DNA of 64,000 bases from Sambucus nigra (taxonomy: Eukaryota; Streptophyta; Magnoliopsida; Dipsacales; Adoxaceae), in contig OX422221.1 of assembly GCA_949130495.1 (NCBI GenBank), forward strand, positions 481,357,659-481,421,658, read 5' to 3'. Below the pieces are notes generated by a model. It saw nothing but the letters and a program-made list of their open reading frames with translations, ran no database searches and was not told where the DNA came from. The translations under genes and the position numbers were made by a program. Within the stretch, counting starts at the first letter, position 1. Each line of letters opens with the position of its first letter. Shown here in pieces: positions 24,215-37,019 of the stretch.

Positions 24215-24305
24215 AATACCTGCTTGATCGATCGATCGATCCCAGAGCCTCGATCGATCGAAGGTTCGATCGATCGAGCCCCAGACCTCGATCGATCGAC
24301 CCCTC
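24215..24305. repeat. cluster of (GATC)n / CGATCGATCG tracts
   Basis: Four runs of 2-4 GATC units lie within 90 bp, separated by short sequences such as CCCAGAGCCT. A shorter GATCGATC tract is found in the related LTR at about 31261-31270, so the motif is old in this LTR family. Confidence 0.7.
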
Positions 24306-24860
24306 CTGGCAGACTCCTATTTCCTTTTTAAATGAGTTAATTCAATTTATTGTGAGATAATTCTTGGGCATCCTTAATAAAATGTTTTGGGAGATAGGGA
24401 AGACCAGTAGGACATGTGAATAGATTTTGGGACCCTTGATGTCGGGCAAAGATTGTATTTTGGGATAATTACATAAGGGTCGGTGAATTTATGATTTAAA
24501 GAGAGAGACCCGCAAGAGAGTTACTTTGGGACAAATGTGTATACCTACTGAATTTTATACTTGGGAGGATAGAATCCATGAGCGTTATGTAGTAAGTGGA
24601 AAGGTTCCTCAAATTAAAGTAAGATGTGAACGGTTATACGTGATAACTAAATAATGATAAATAAAAGTCGTAACTATGGGATTTGAGAATATACCCATTA
24701 TTGATATGGTAATATTAGTATAGTTATATGATTGTGTATGCATATACTATCTATGTGTGAAAATCATGCCCACGCTACTTGCTATCCCTGAGGTTTCCGC
24801 GCTGGGACAGTCTTATCTCGATGGGACCTTTATGGGAGTATTGACTTGTACCCTAGAAGA

Positions 24861-25092
24861 TAGATATCATTGGTACAGGCTATCGATGTAATAGTTCAGA
24901 CGGTCCTAAGAGATGCAGGCATGTGCCATCCTCTTAGAGACTTGGAATCTATGCTTCGCCTCATATTGTTTGTGTATAGATATCCTTGGTACAGGCTATC
25001 GCAGTGATAGTTCAGACGGTCCTAAGAGACGCAGACATATTCCATCCTCTTAGAGACTTGGAATCTATGCTTCGCCTCAATATTGTTTGAGT
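24861..25092. repeat. tandem duplication of 116 bp inside the solo LTR
   Basis: Two copies, 24861-24976 and 24977-25092. Both run from TAGATATC through TTGGTACAGGCTATCG, CAGACGGTCCTAAGAGA and CTTAGAGACTTGGAATCTAT to a TTGTTTG end, with about ten differences. Confidence 0.8.
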
Positions 25093-26252
25093 ATGTGTTA
25101 ATACAGTTCGAGAGTGATTCCGAATTTGTATTCCCTTAGTACGAGTGATACGGGGATTGGATAGTAGAGTATGCATGCACCATAGTTTTTATTTGGGGTG
25201 CTGTTATGATATATATATATATTTTACGAGTAGTTAATATATATATATGAAATTCTGGAATTGTCTACTGTGATTTGATATGTAGGACATGGTTGATGAA
25301 TCAAATTGTAAATACTTATTGTGAGAAAGTATAATATGACACTGGAAAACTTTATTGATTATTAAAGTTAAAATTGAGAACTTTGGTCACTAATTGAAAT
25401 ATTCTTTTCAAACAATTGAATCGTTAAATTTTGAATCCTGCGAATAACCTAAGATAAGTCAATCATTGGGAAAGGATAGCATGATATATGATGAGTTGGA
25501 CCACTGGGAAGGTTAGTGCGATAGGTGTGCACATTAGAAGAGAGGTGGGAATTTCTCAAGAGAGTGTCACACTAATATGTTGTTGCATTGGCCTGTATCA
25601 ATTTAAATACTTGCTAAACAATTTTTAAATCATATACACTATCGGGCTCTGACCCGTTTTTCTCTCTCTCTCTCTCTCTTATATATATATATGTATGTAC
25701 TACAGGTGCCCAGCCACAGGGGCGTCTTGCTTAGGATCCCTTGGAAGAAACGAGCTGCAGCTTAGGTGGGAGTTGCAGGCCACTTGCTTAGACGATTTCA
25801 TTTGCTTGATTCCACTCCTATGATTCTCAGTTATTGGGGCATGTGTCGCCCTTTCCACTATTTATCTGTTCTGTTGGGACATTTGTATTTCAGTTATTTC
25901 TAGTACTGTTACTTTGGGATTTATTCAGCATGTATGTTTTACATTTAGTTTTAAATGTTGGGATTTTGGATGTTGAATGTTTAAAGTAATTGGATTATGT
26001 TCCAGGATAATTGTTGTATGATTCTTACTTATTGAAAATGTGGTTAATAATTAAATAAATAAGTTTTTCTTTAAAAATACAATTTGGTTAGAAAGGTTAA
26101 AAATGGTTTTGACACTTAGCTTAATTAATTAGGGTGTTAAATTGGAAAAGTTTATTTTTATGACAGTGATGCTAAGAATGAACCAACTGTTCACCTTGAT
26201 TTTAATTTAATAAAGGAGTGATCGCCCGGTATTTAATTAGGCGGGTGTCACA

Positions 26253-28404
26253 CCCTGGTGATGAGATGACATACCTCCACTCCTAGAACAAGACCCCTCC
26301 TCAGATGAGGTAGACGACACCAGACAATATGGAATCGGAATGACATCCCAAATGTGGGTACTCACCGAAGCTATCTAATCCTGAACATCCTTCAGCCAGG
26401 TGGTTGATACCCGGATATGCTACAAAAAAAATAGAAAATGCAAATCAGTCAATTTGAGGGAAAGAATGAAATCGGGAAATCAAAAATATAAAGAGATGAG
26501 AAGTATACCGGTGGTTAGAGAACCTCCTCCGTTATCCCTAGCTCCCTCGGATCCATTGAATTGGGAAGGTGAAGCATATGCACCAACCTTCGTCCATCCC
26601 TCCAGATGTTGTAAGTAGGAGGATCTAACTTCACAAAGGGAACCTCCGAGGTCGTCGCTGCCGCAGATGTCGGTGCACTACCTGCGCTATGGGAGGACTC
26701 CATTGGCCGACTCGAACCTGCCTAGGGGAGAGGCATCACATCATATATTATGGGGGGCATCAACCAGCTCAACACAAAGTCCATATAATCATATGTTGCC
26801 ACCGTGTCGGTATATGATGAATAAGGTTCACTAATCATTGTCGCCACATGCGCATCATCTGACATCTCCCTCTCTCACCTCATGTATATTGCGGGCTTCG
26901 CAGGTGGCATCACCACATTGTACTCTACCACCTACCAAATTACTCTCGACCCAAGGTACCAGGAGTTTCAAAAACTCTTGCGGCAGCAGACGTCGCACCT
27001 GCGCCATCCCCCAAGTCAACCCTCTATGCTGGATGGCCGCCCCCTAAGGACAAAAGGTCACCTGCAAAATCCACGACAAAGAAGAATTAATATCGTAAAA
27101 TATCATCAAAGAAAATACATTCTCAACCGGACAAAATAAAAGTTTACTCACTCGCTTATCAGGACATTCACGACCTGATGCATCGGCTCCAAGGAGAGGG
27201 ACTTCCTCAACTTTCGATTGGACTTACACCACCGATACATCTGGCAGAAGTCCCCAATAGACTCATCCTTAAAAGCTATCAATTGGGTTTTAAACCCAAT
27301 CACATCATAAAACCATGCCTGCAAAGGACAAGGGTCAACAATACAAAAATCAAGATTAAGATGCATGAAGGAAAATGTGAATGCATAAAGTAAAATGCAT
27401 AAAATAAAGAATACCTCCAAACGATACATGATGCCAATAAATGGTCTGCTGGAAGCACCGGATGAAATAATTGAAAGGTTAATAAGGGGTCACCAAAGTT
27501 AGGTTCCCCCATTCATAAAGAGGGATGTTCGAAAACACCCTCAGAAATGGCTAAAACCGCAAGTGGACGACGTCGCGACTAAGAAACCTCCCAATAAAAG
27601 TAGAATAAACAAACGGGCTATCTCTTGTACCTACCACCCATCCTCCTCATCAATCCTCCGACTTAGAAATAACTCCCTCAAAAGGGATAAATGGATGGTG
27701 TACCCATAAACTATCTTCCCCATGTTACCCAACACCGTTGTCACTACCGTCGACGTCACCCTCAAGGTCCTGTCCAACTTTATTTGCATGCAGTCTAGCC
27801 CCAGCAGATGCTGCACGTTAATAGGAGTAACCGTCATCTCCTCAAAGACAAAATGCATGGTGTGGGTGGTGTCCCACCACCTCTCCCCCAGAGCATAAAT
27901 AACAGCCGTAAAACGAGGCATCTCGTCCAATGTAGATGCCTATATCCCAAAACTGGCTGATGACAGCACCCAATGCACTATCGACGGAAGGTGCTTCCAA
28001 ACATCCTTAAGCCTTGTTGTCCCACGGGCACGCAGAGTCGACATAGAGACATCAGACTGTCAAAAACCAAAAGGGAAAATCCTTGTCAAAATTCAATAAA
28101 TAAGGAAGTACCACCAAGAAAAAAGAAAAGAACACCAAAAGTCATCAACACTTACATAACCGCCAGGGTTCACCACCCTAGAAGAACGATGATGCACTGA
28201 CTCATGCAAAAGGGTTCGCTCATCCGCAACTGACTTGAATGAGTCGAAGAAATTTTCACTCCCTAGTGCAAGGGGAACCGTATCCCTCCATTCCAAGTTC
28301 ACCGAGTCGTCGATGCTTAGCCATGCCATGTGTATTGCACTGCTAGAGAAATTAACCATCTCCTGGTTTTGTAACGTATGAAAAGTTATTGAAGAAGAAA
28401 TCAA
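26253..28404 (-). pseudogene. MAIN-like plant mobile domain frame, antisense ORF of Tat element B, broken
   Basis: The N-terminal exon (28341-28150) has MAWLSIDDSVNLEWRDTVPL followed by ALGSENFF, matching exon 1 of the frame at 6311. The PMD core (27930-27631) reads ERWWDTTHTMHFVFEEMTVT, PINVQHLLGLDC and LDRTLRV. Next exons contain WFYDVIGFKTQLIAFKDES (about 27320-27148) and SEVPFVKLDPPTYNIWRDG (26703-26515). Stops lie between blocks, partly because of introns, partly decay. The last exon is cut at 26252/23107 by a solo LTR. Exon order mirrors element A, so these are two diverged copies of one unit, not host genes. Cellular role unknown; PMD proteins are nuclear. Confidence 0.6.
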
Positions 28405-28869
28405 GTCTCAAAGTTGTGAAAAATGAGGAAAACTCGCCCCCTTTTTTATAGGAGGCTATGGGGGAAGCTCCTAGTAACATACCGATCGGCACTGTCCCTT
28501 AACCTTCTTGAAGCACCCCAAAAGATCGTGCTACTTCCGTTTTGCACCTCTTTTCCCATACATGTTGGCACCCTCACTGAAATTTCATACAAAAATTCCT
28601 CAAAATGCCAGAAAATCCCAAAAAATCACCAGACAATTCCTAAAATTACTAAATGAATGTTAGAACCTTTTTCTCCAAGAATTTTTTTTACCACACTCAT
28701 ATCCCCAGCGCAACTCTTACCTCCCCAATGGAAGTCTCAAAATCATTTATATATACCCCTAGTAAAAAAAGGAAACATCCACTCCACGGATTAATTCATC
28801 TTCCCCAGCGAAACAAAATTTAGAATCAAATGACCACCCCCAAATCCCCAGTAGATAATTTCCCCTTAA

Positions 28870-29660
28870 GCTAGCAGAATTGGTCATCTTTACTTAAGCC
28901 CTCAAAATTAGCTTCGATCCTCAAAATTGGTCATCTCTACTTAAGCCCTCAGAATTGGTCATCTCTACTTAAGCCCTCAGAATTGGCTTCAACCATGAGA
29001 ATTGGTCATTTCTACTTAAGCCCTCAGAATTGGATTCGACCCTCAGAATTGGTCATCTCTACTTAAGCCCTTAGAATTGGCTTCGACCCTCAGAATTGGT
29101 CATCTCTACTTAAGCCCTCAGAATTAGTATTCTTTACTTCAGCCCTTAGAATTAGCTTCGACAATCAGAATTGGTTATCTCTACTTAAGCCCTCATAATT
29201 GGATTCAACCCTCATAATTGGCCTCGACCCTCATAATTGGTCATCTTTACTTAAGCCCTCAAAATTGGCTTTGACCCTCATAATTGGTCATCTATACTTA
29301 AGCCCTCAAAATTGGATTCGACCCTCAGAATTAGTCATCTCTACTTAAGCCCTCATAATTGGTCGTCTCTACTTAAGCCCTCGAAACTAGTTTTGAAGCG
29401 CAAAATTGGTCGTTCCCTACCCTAGGTCCTCAGAATTGACCTCAGACTTCATAATTGATTATCCCCAGCATTTCATTAAGTCCTTAGAATCATTCTCGAA
29501 CCTCTAAATTGATCACCCTTCGCTCCCTACCCTAGGTCCTCAGAATTGACCTCGGAACGCAAAATTTATTATCCCCAAAATTTCATTAGGTCCCTAGAAT
29601 CGTTCTCAACCCTCTAAATTGGTCACCCTCATCCCTTAGTTCCGCAGAATCAGCCTATCT
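28870..29660. repeat. minisatellite, unit about 47 bp (28 + 19)
   Basis: Imperfect tandem copies of GAATTGGTCATCTCTACTTA AGCCCTCA followed by GAATTGGCTTCGACCCTCA, sometimes with only one of the two halves. After about 29400 a diverged form with CCCTACCCTAGGTCCTCA and TTTCATTA-GGTCC continues. It lies between the antisense frames and the 3' LTR of Tat B, the place of the element's 3' untranslated region. Confidence 0.75.
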
Positions 29661-29722
29661 CCAAAACATATGGTGTATATTTGACGTTTTCACTTGTTCC
29701 AAGATCACCCGTCGAGGGGCTC

Positions 29723-30117
29723 TGTAGACACCATATTCTAGGAACCCCTAAGTCTCTCCTTAGGACCCTAGTACCTCCCTATTTGACTACAAACCCTAGA
29801 TCATACTCCGAGTACCAATCTAGAGGCCATCAGGCTCTCCCAGGCCCCGTTTGACTCTGGTCAGCTCTATTATCATAGCGAAAGCATAATTAATCATCGA
29901 ATGGATCTGAATCCCATTTCCAACGATTCACCTCGTGCACGAATTAGCATAATGATTCAGACGAACGAATCATTTTACTACTAAAAATAGATCTAGAGGC
30001 CATCGGGCACTCCTGAGCCCTTATTTGGTCACAATCAACTTCATCGTCAGAGCAAAAGCTCTTTGATACGGGTGAGAGCCCAAAACCATTTGAAAAATAT
30101 TTAGCAAGTAATTAAGA
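29723..30117 (+). mobile_element. truncated 3' LTR of Tat element B
   Basis: It begins TGTAGACACCATATTCTAGG and aligns in pattern with the Tat A LTR start, including CTCCTTAGG-CCCTAG-ACCTCCC and TCTAGAGGCCATC. It is in plus orientation, as expected for an element whose antisense frames read minus. A GAGGGGCTC purine-rich stretch before it may be the polypurine tract. It is broken at 30117 by the chromovirus LTR. Confidence 0.6.
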
Positions 30118-32363
30118 TGTAACAGCTAAATATTCATTAACACTTTTCATATTTAAGCGGGTGTCGAACTCTTTTGAGATTTTACTCATTCCTCAACTAC
30201 TGTGCACACCTAACGCTTACGTTCTAACCCAACTAATTATACTACCCCACCTAACTAGTCCTGTTACAAATCATTTTATCATCCTAATCTATGCCAAGTA
30301 CTTCCTCCCTTTGGTTCCTAAGGTATTTTACCCTAACTTAGTTAATCATTTCTACTTTAATTGGTTATATAACATTCACAGCAGTTATAGAAATAATGCA
30401 TTCACACTTTATATTTTTAACCCATATATAATTATCTACTCTATTATATACGTATAAATATACTACAACAATCACACACATGTTGCGTATAATAACCATC
30501 CTTTTGAGTAATAACTCACTGGATGCTTGTCTCTATAATGCTATCATATTTACGGTATACTCACTATAACCCAGTTACCATAAGTCGGTTAACTCACAAC
30601 GAAGTAGGTAATTAAAAATCGCAAATGTTGTGGAGGCGGTCATATTCTCCTGAGAGTGAGACAGAATCATACCCAAAGCATCTCACCTCGACAATAAACC
30701 ACACAATAAAAATACTAGGCGATACGACATGGCGACTATACTTTCTCTGCATTCACTAGCCAGGGGATTCACCCACATCGCGCAACCTCCAATGACAGCA
30801 CTAAAGGGATATGATTTCACATAAATATCATGCACACCAATATTTATAACTTACACACAAATATATATACTAACTCTAATTCCGTACATATATAATTAAA
30901 ATAAATCCAGTTAACCCATGTCTAACGCCCGTAGCACTAGCCCAAAATTTCCGCGTCTATTTCCCTGACTCTTAATTTATTATTTTCTCATCCGTTAAAT
31001 AATTAATGTAGCTTCACATGTTAAAATACCTGAACTCACCCAATCGGCCCGTATTTGAATATTCACGAATTTATCTCACATTATTCGTTTCTTAGGTTAC
31101 TCACCATTTCACACTTTTCTAAACCCAATTGCAATCACCAATAATCACTAGGTAATAGTTCTCCTCTTTACTTTTCACTAAATAAATAATCCTAGAAAAA
31201 ATCCCAAAGGAATTAGAGCCTAGAAATAAAAATGAGTGAATCTACCTAGAAACAGGCATCATCGATCGATCAATGTTGCTCCTGAAGACCTTCTTCCCCA
31301 ATCATTTTTCCCAATGTTTATTTACCCAAACCTCCATGGATTCTTCCCAAAAATCAACCCAAGCATACCCAAGGTTTATTACACATCTAAATAGGTTCCA
31401 ATCACAATTTAAACCATTAAACATCACTGATTTCTCATCAACATCCATTATTACACGAATTGGGTTTTCTCAATTTTATTCAATCCTCATTCAATTTGAT
31501 TCCATAATCCAAATTAAATGAAATTAACTATTAGGTTTCAACTATAAATAAGATTCCAACAACATGTGATAATATGTCATCATCAATTGAACATTGATTC
31601 TACATCTAATGTCTAAATCACCAAAAACTCATTTTGCAAGTGACAACCCTCCCCAAACCCGGATTATGTGTACACCTACCATGATATAAAATGAGTGTTT
31701 GTAATTTAAAATAGAATCAAGTTAATCACATTCCTTTCTAGGTTCGTAGGGTCTGATTACACGTTGTAGAAGTCAGATTTAACAATAGCACATCCAATTC
31801 CTCTATGAATTTTTCTCCTAAGGCTTCCTTCTTTTCTTCCTTCTCTCTTCTCTCAATTTATAGGGTTTAGAATATAATTTATGTCTTCATATAACTCTAA
31901 TATTTTCTTTTAATATCCCTAATCCCGAAACTAGGCTAGCGGGCCAAGCCTAAATGACCCGAATACCCCCATGTCGTCCCGCTTATGTCCAAAAAGGCCC
32001 CGAGACCCCATTACTACCCCCGAGTACTCTATGTTGACAATATCAACCCATCTAGAACCAATCATGACCTAGAAATCACCATCCGAGTCAATCTACATAA
32101 ATTTCCAATCTTAGCCTCCTATAATCTACACGCGACTCCCGATTGAGATATAACATTGTCATGTAACTATCACTCGCTATGACGTAAAATAACTCTTTAA
32201 TGCTGACTTAGTAATTATTTTATGTAAATATTAATCATTATCTCTCCCGATTAATATTTTAATAAACACATAATAATTAATTAAATTAAATTATCTCACA
32301 CGTGTAATTTAAAATAACTGAATTAATTTAAATTTTAAATACTCAGAAATATGGGGTGTTACA
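30118..32363 (-). mobile_element. 3' LTR of a Tekay/Del-like chromovirus
   Basis: The minus strand starts at 32363 with TGTAACACCCCATATTT and ends at 30118 with GCTGTTACA, so TGTAACA and TGTTACA are perfect inverted ends; length 2,246 bp. It is not a solo LTR, because the C-terminus of pol and a polypurine tract (AAGGGGGAAACTA) adjoin it at 32364. The frames on the plus strand inside it have no recognisable domain. Confidence 0.65.
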
Positions 32364-32700
32364 TAGTTTCCCCCTTACAAAGGAATTTTTCCCTTTAAAT
32401 TGGGATATATCTACGGTGAATAACTCAGGATACTGCTCACGTATGTCACCCTCCCACTCCCACATTGACTCATCAAAATTCTAATGCCCCAACTGAACTC
32501 GAACCAAGGGTACCACGTTAGACCGTAGCTTACGCTCACTATGATCAAGTATCTACACCGGTCTCTCTTCATACGAGATATCTAGCTGCAATTCAATCTC
32601 CTCTAATGGAACATGCCAAAAATCCCTCTTGCTCCTTTGGTACCTCTTTAGTGTTGACGCGTAGAATAAAATATGATCATGTATTCTAAAATTAATATTT
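32364..32700 (-). pseudogene. C-terminal (chromodomain-region) end of a chromovirus polyprotein
   Basis: Read on minus: FYASTLKRYQ, PLEEIELQLDISYEERPV, ILDHSERKLRSNVVPLVRVQ, then WEWEGDIREQYPELF, the standard end of Tekay/Del pol. Two in-frame stops (after ERPV and after QLGH) disable it. The tail targets integrase to chromatin in this family. The rest of pol upstream (above about 32700) is missing. Confidence 0.7.
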
Positions 32701-33553
32701 CTCTCAACTCTCAAGATTTGTAAGACTTAAAAGAAAGTTATAGTCCATATCATAAAGCACATATCATATCCCCCAAATAAAAGAAAAAATGTTAAAATAA
32801 ATCCATTTTAATATACGAAGTTATGTCATGGAATATATCATCTAAATTTCATAAACATGATTATACCACACATATATTTTTGAATTTTGTAACGAAATAT
32901 ATGCACAACCACTAAAGATGAATCACTTGATATATAAGATATACAATAGAAGCTCAAAATCTTAAACATGTTACTATAAGCTCAATAAATCATGCAAATA
33001 ACAAATGAAGTCCTAATATAATAAAATCTTGATAAATAACCAAGGTTTAGACTTAAAGAGCATGCAAGCCCTAAGTATATAATATGCAAAGATGAATTGG
33101 TTTACTATGTAAAGGGATACAACATACAAGGATAAACTAAATGCTATAACCTTAAAACCATATTGTTGAAAACACCAAATCAAAAGAGCATTCAAAAGGT
33201 AATCCTAAATATGAAATATCAAAAAAGATAAGTATGATAAATAAAGCTCATATAAGAACCGCATTTATGTGTAATATTATATGTTAACCAAGGTTTTCAA
33301 AAAAATGAACCAAGTTATTTTTAGATTTTTCAAAACATACAACAAGTAAAAGCGCACAAAAGCCAATCACGACTCACTTAGGATAGTTATGAATCGGTTA
33401 ACGGGTTTAATGGGAGGCACAATGGGTGTCATTTTTTCTCCACTGTTATTAATCTTTCTTTGTCGGGTTATTTTCTTTCTCATCCGATTTCTACCAATAA
33501 ATTTGTGTATCTCCTTACATTAAAATTCATAAGAGGTTTCCTAATAATCGAAA

Positions 33554-33592
33554 GATCTCCATTAAGTGACCATCCATTTTGCAATGGGTACA
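33554..33592 (-). pseudogene. gag: decayed gag zinc knuckle, copia-like
   Basis: The minus-strand reading CTHCKMDGHLMEIFRL follows the pattern C-x2-C-x3-GH-x4-C of copia Gag, with Ile or Phe instead of the final Cys. Upstream lies KTPPIVNNPKAYS, a usual low-complexity lead-in. Isolated evidence; the frame is closed on both sides. Confidence 0.4.
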
Positions 33593-36500
33593 AGAGTAAG
33601 CCTTGGGATTGTTCACTATAGGCGGTGTTTTAGAAGCGACATGGGGTTTGTCTTGAATTCCTTTCAAATTAAAGAATAACTAATCCATATAAAAAAAATT
33701 ATAAGGACGAAACATAGATAGGTCCATTATTATAAACTTCCACTCCTTTTCGCATTTTCAATCTTAGTGGAAGTAGTGGTAAGAATTGGAGCACAATAGT
33801 TAGCAAAAGATGCTTTCACAAAAAATGTGGCACTATTAGAACATCTTGCCTCAAACCTATTAAATTCCAACACGAATTTTTGTTGGATCCTTGTGTCGGT
33901 TTCATCAACATTTTCTCCGACTTTTACATTCTATCATTCAACTCAACTTTCCGAGTAGTGGTTGAGATAAAATATTCTTCAAGAAACAATAGCTTAATAT
34001 ATAAAGCATTATTAGTTTTTGTAAATTCTCCTAACATCTTTTTTTTTAAAATCAATACAAAAAGTATCTCTTTCACCACTTAGAATGTCTCTATTACTAT
34101 CGAAACAAATGAGCTTATCCATAAGGATGTCTCTCTAAGTAAGTAGTTAGCTCAACAATCATTATCCATTATCCTTTAACACATACACTTGAAATCCTTT
34201 CATTAATATCATAAATGTATGCAATTATAAAGAATATTATGCATGGTATTTTGGATTCACAATGCTAGTAATAAGTTATATATCAAGTATCAAAGTTCTC
34301 ACAAAATTATAATGATGTATAAGCATATTCTCACATCATAATGGGATTACGGTCACAAATATTTCTCACAAGAATTGAAATATACCATGTATATAGATTT
34401 GGGAATGCCAAATTTTTCTTTTCAATACTAACTCAATGTCTTATGATGATGGGATTTCCATGATTTTAATTTTAGTATATATATATATATCATGTAAGCT
34501 CAATTTTGTACGAAAATGATGGGATTGCCATCGAGTTTTAGACTAAGTGAGAATGTATGTTTAATTTAAGTATGCCTTTATATAACAATGGATTTTCTTC
34601 TTTATCACAAGTTAGGGTTACTACCCAAATATCATAAAAAAGGGATTATCATCCAATATCCATTAAGGCTGGACTGCCATCTTGGTTATGTGAGTGGGAT
34701 TGACACTCGATTTTCACAATGATGGAAATGTCATCAATTTTGATATTAGGTGAGAAACTTTTGAAGCAGGAATTTAATGTATATACAGTTTCCAACAACT
34801 TATGACTTTTTATGAGTAATGTATTCAAATATTCTTATTCTCAAGCATGTGATTTTGAGTCTCCGGTGAAACTTTCTTAGGCATAATCATATTAAACGAG
34901 GTAAGAATGTTAGAAAATTATGGCATATTATTCATTAAGCATGTGACCTTGTCAGTGTTGGCAAAATTATATAGATGCAACATAAATTTCATGTGATTTT
35001 CACATGTGGGTATCATATTAAATGTATATTACTAATGACTTCCAACAATATCTAGGTATGAATGCCATAGTGTGTGATAATTACAATTCACGAGTCATAT
35101 AACAATAATGAAATTATTATTTTATTACATAAATGGACAACATGATCTACCCGTGTAGCACATATCAAAGATATTTCAATTTTAAGTCTGAGTTTAAAAA
35201 CATGGTATCTATCACAACAATAGATATGTTTATTTGAACTATGTGCGATAATTTTATAAAAAGAATTTTGTGACGTGTCAATATATTCGTACATGAAATA
35301 AGCATGTAAACTCTTTTCACTGGCATGTATCACATATCATAATACTAGCATCAAAGGCATGTGTGAAGCATAAAAATACTAATCAAGGGAGCATCGAAGA
35401 TTAGGTGTGTAAAACATCTTTTTCATAAAACTTTTCATAATCAGGTAAGTTTAGTTATTCTAAAGATTTGTTGGTCATTTTTCAATCGTTATCTCCAATA
35501 TGGGTCAAATTGGAGTTCAATGATTATGATGAATATTTTGCTAAACCTTTCAAGAGATATTTTCCAAAAATGCATCATTCCTAAAGCAAGAGCTAATGGA
35601 TATTCAAAATTCTCACTATTTTCCATGTTTGGATTTTTCCAATAATATAATATCCTTTTCAAAATCATTTTTCTTTTTTAATATTTCACAAATTATGCAA
35701 ACCAAGATTTGAAATACCAATTCTCTTTTACGAATCATCTTTATATGCCTTGATTTTCTTTGTAAGATAATGAGACAACTTTTCTTTTTCAAACTTTTTG
35801 TAGTTCCAAGATTTTATTGTATTCGTGTTTCTTTTATGTATAATGGATTAATTTCAGAATCAAGATTCGTAACATTCAAGTTTTTATTTTTAATCGATTG
35901 GGAATTTGTTTTATGGAAACCACGTGGGATCAATATAATGATATTTATCCAGGTTAGAGTGTCTTCTAGGTGAGTGGTAACAATGTGATAAGTTTTTCAA
36001 AACTTATTGTTTGTGATAATTCATTTAAGGTTATAAGTGTGAGTTCTTACCAATCAATTTTAAATATTACGTATGTATTATGATAAGGTGCAACATGTGT
36101 TCAAGAAGTGTTTGGAGAGTTATAAATGATCATTTATCACATTAATTGAGTAATCATCATGTGTGCGTTAGGAGCAAGATCAACAATAATCATATTGAAT
36201 CAAGGAAGTCATATTTTCACATGAAGATGAATGTGTATGTCCTCTTGACAATAATATTTTCCAAAGTCATTTCCAACCAAGTTATTTTTCAAAATAAACT
36301 TTCATTTGCAAAGACTTTTATTTTTACCAAAGGTAGTTTTTTTATCAACTATATTTCTCCTTTTTACAAATACCTTTTTGAAGAGAAGAGCCTTTTCATT
36401 CTTCTTTTACACATCAACCTTTCAAAAAAATTCTTATTAAAATTCCTATCCTCTATTTAAGTACATTCTTCTTTCTTTAGTACACCTTTTCTTTTTCATC

Positions 36501-36623
36501 CTAATTTTTCAATTAAAAAAAAATCTATCTATTCAAAAACTTCATACAAAGATCATTTTCAAAAATCCAATTTTTTGGATTAGATATCAAAAAATATTTT
36601 TTCAAACAATTAGCCAGGAACTA

Positions 36624-36636
36624 GGATCTGATACCA
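36624..36636 (-). other. primer-binding site complementary to initiator tRNA-Met
   Basis: Minus strand TGGTATCAGATCC matches the first ten bases of the plant tRNA-iMet primer site TGGTATCAGAGC. Just outside lie TGTGGGCCAAAAAT and a C17 run (minus). It suggests the 5' internal start of a copia element running towards lower coordinates. Confidence 0.45.
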
Positions 36637-36658
36637 ATTTTTGGCCCACAAATTATAC

Positions 36659-36675
36659 GGGGGGGGGGGGGGGGG
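36659..36675. repeat. homopolymer of 17 G
   Basis: A pure G run between TTATAC and TGAATTGGG. It lies next to the primer-like site, at the position of the presumed LTR end. Length is uncertain in any assembly. Confidence 0.85.
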
Positions 36676-36680
36676 TGAAT

Positions 36681-37019
36681 TGGGATTATAGAAGTTATTT
36701 TAATTTTTGAAAATTCAAATTTCTTTATTATTTTCACAAATTATTTAATATTCTTTCCAACTTTGTTAAAACATTTTCTTAGTTGGTTGATAAAATGACT
36801 TCTCTTCTTTTTTTGTTGTCTTTCATCCACACACATTCATATTCTACATCCACGTTGAGACTGTACGCGAGAATTTACACTATCTTCATGTTCACTAGCT
36901 AGAACCAAAATCTTACAAGGAATTATAACACCTTACAACTAGCGACCCATAAGCAAATTATACCTTCCTTGTCGAATATAAACACAAAATATACCAAGGT
37001 CTTACTACACCTCAACTCC
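36681..37019. other. no feature seen
   Basis: AT-rich DNA, perhaps the end of the copia-like LTR. No open frame, repeat or terminus recognised. Confidence 0.4.

Larger units (their letters stand above)
23107..26252 (+). mobile_element. solo LTR (TGTAATACCCCG type, about 3.1 kb)
   Basis: It starts TGTAATACCCCGTATTTT and ends GGCGGGTGTCACA, giving imperfect TGTAATA/TGTCACA ends. Flanks are CCCCG (23102-23106) and CCCTG (26253-26257), a 5-bp duplication with one mismatch. No internal coding region and no second LTR are present, so it is a solo LTR. Large LTRs with TGTAAYACCCC starts are typical of Tekay/Del chromoviruses. It sits inside the last MAIN-like exon of Tat B; the uninterrupted form is seen in Tat A near 8376. 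Confidence 0.7.
32701..36680 (-). other. degenerate AT-rich DNA, possible copia-type remnant
   Basis: No intact gene. Two minus-strand signs of a retroelement exist: a decayed knuckle at 33554-33592 (CTHCKMDGHLMEIF, with the last Cys lost) and a tRNA-iMet-like primer site at 36624-36636. Between 34440 and 34760 the motif GGGATT-(G/T)CCATC recurs about six times in loose form. The other short frames look random. Confidence 0.35.

Noticed and set aside
21149..30117. The inverted arrangement as one large palindromic duplication of the locus
   Set aside because: The two halves are strongly diverged with different breaks and each has its own LTR in the expected orientation, so two independent elements explain it better.
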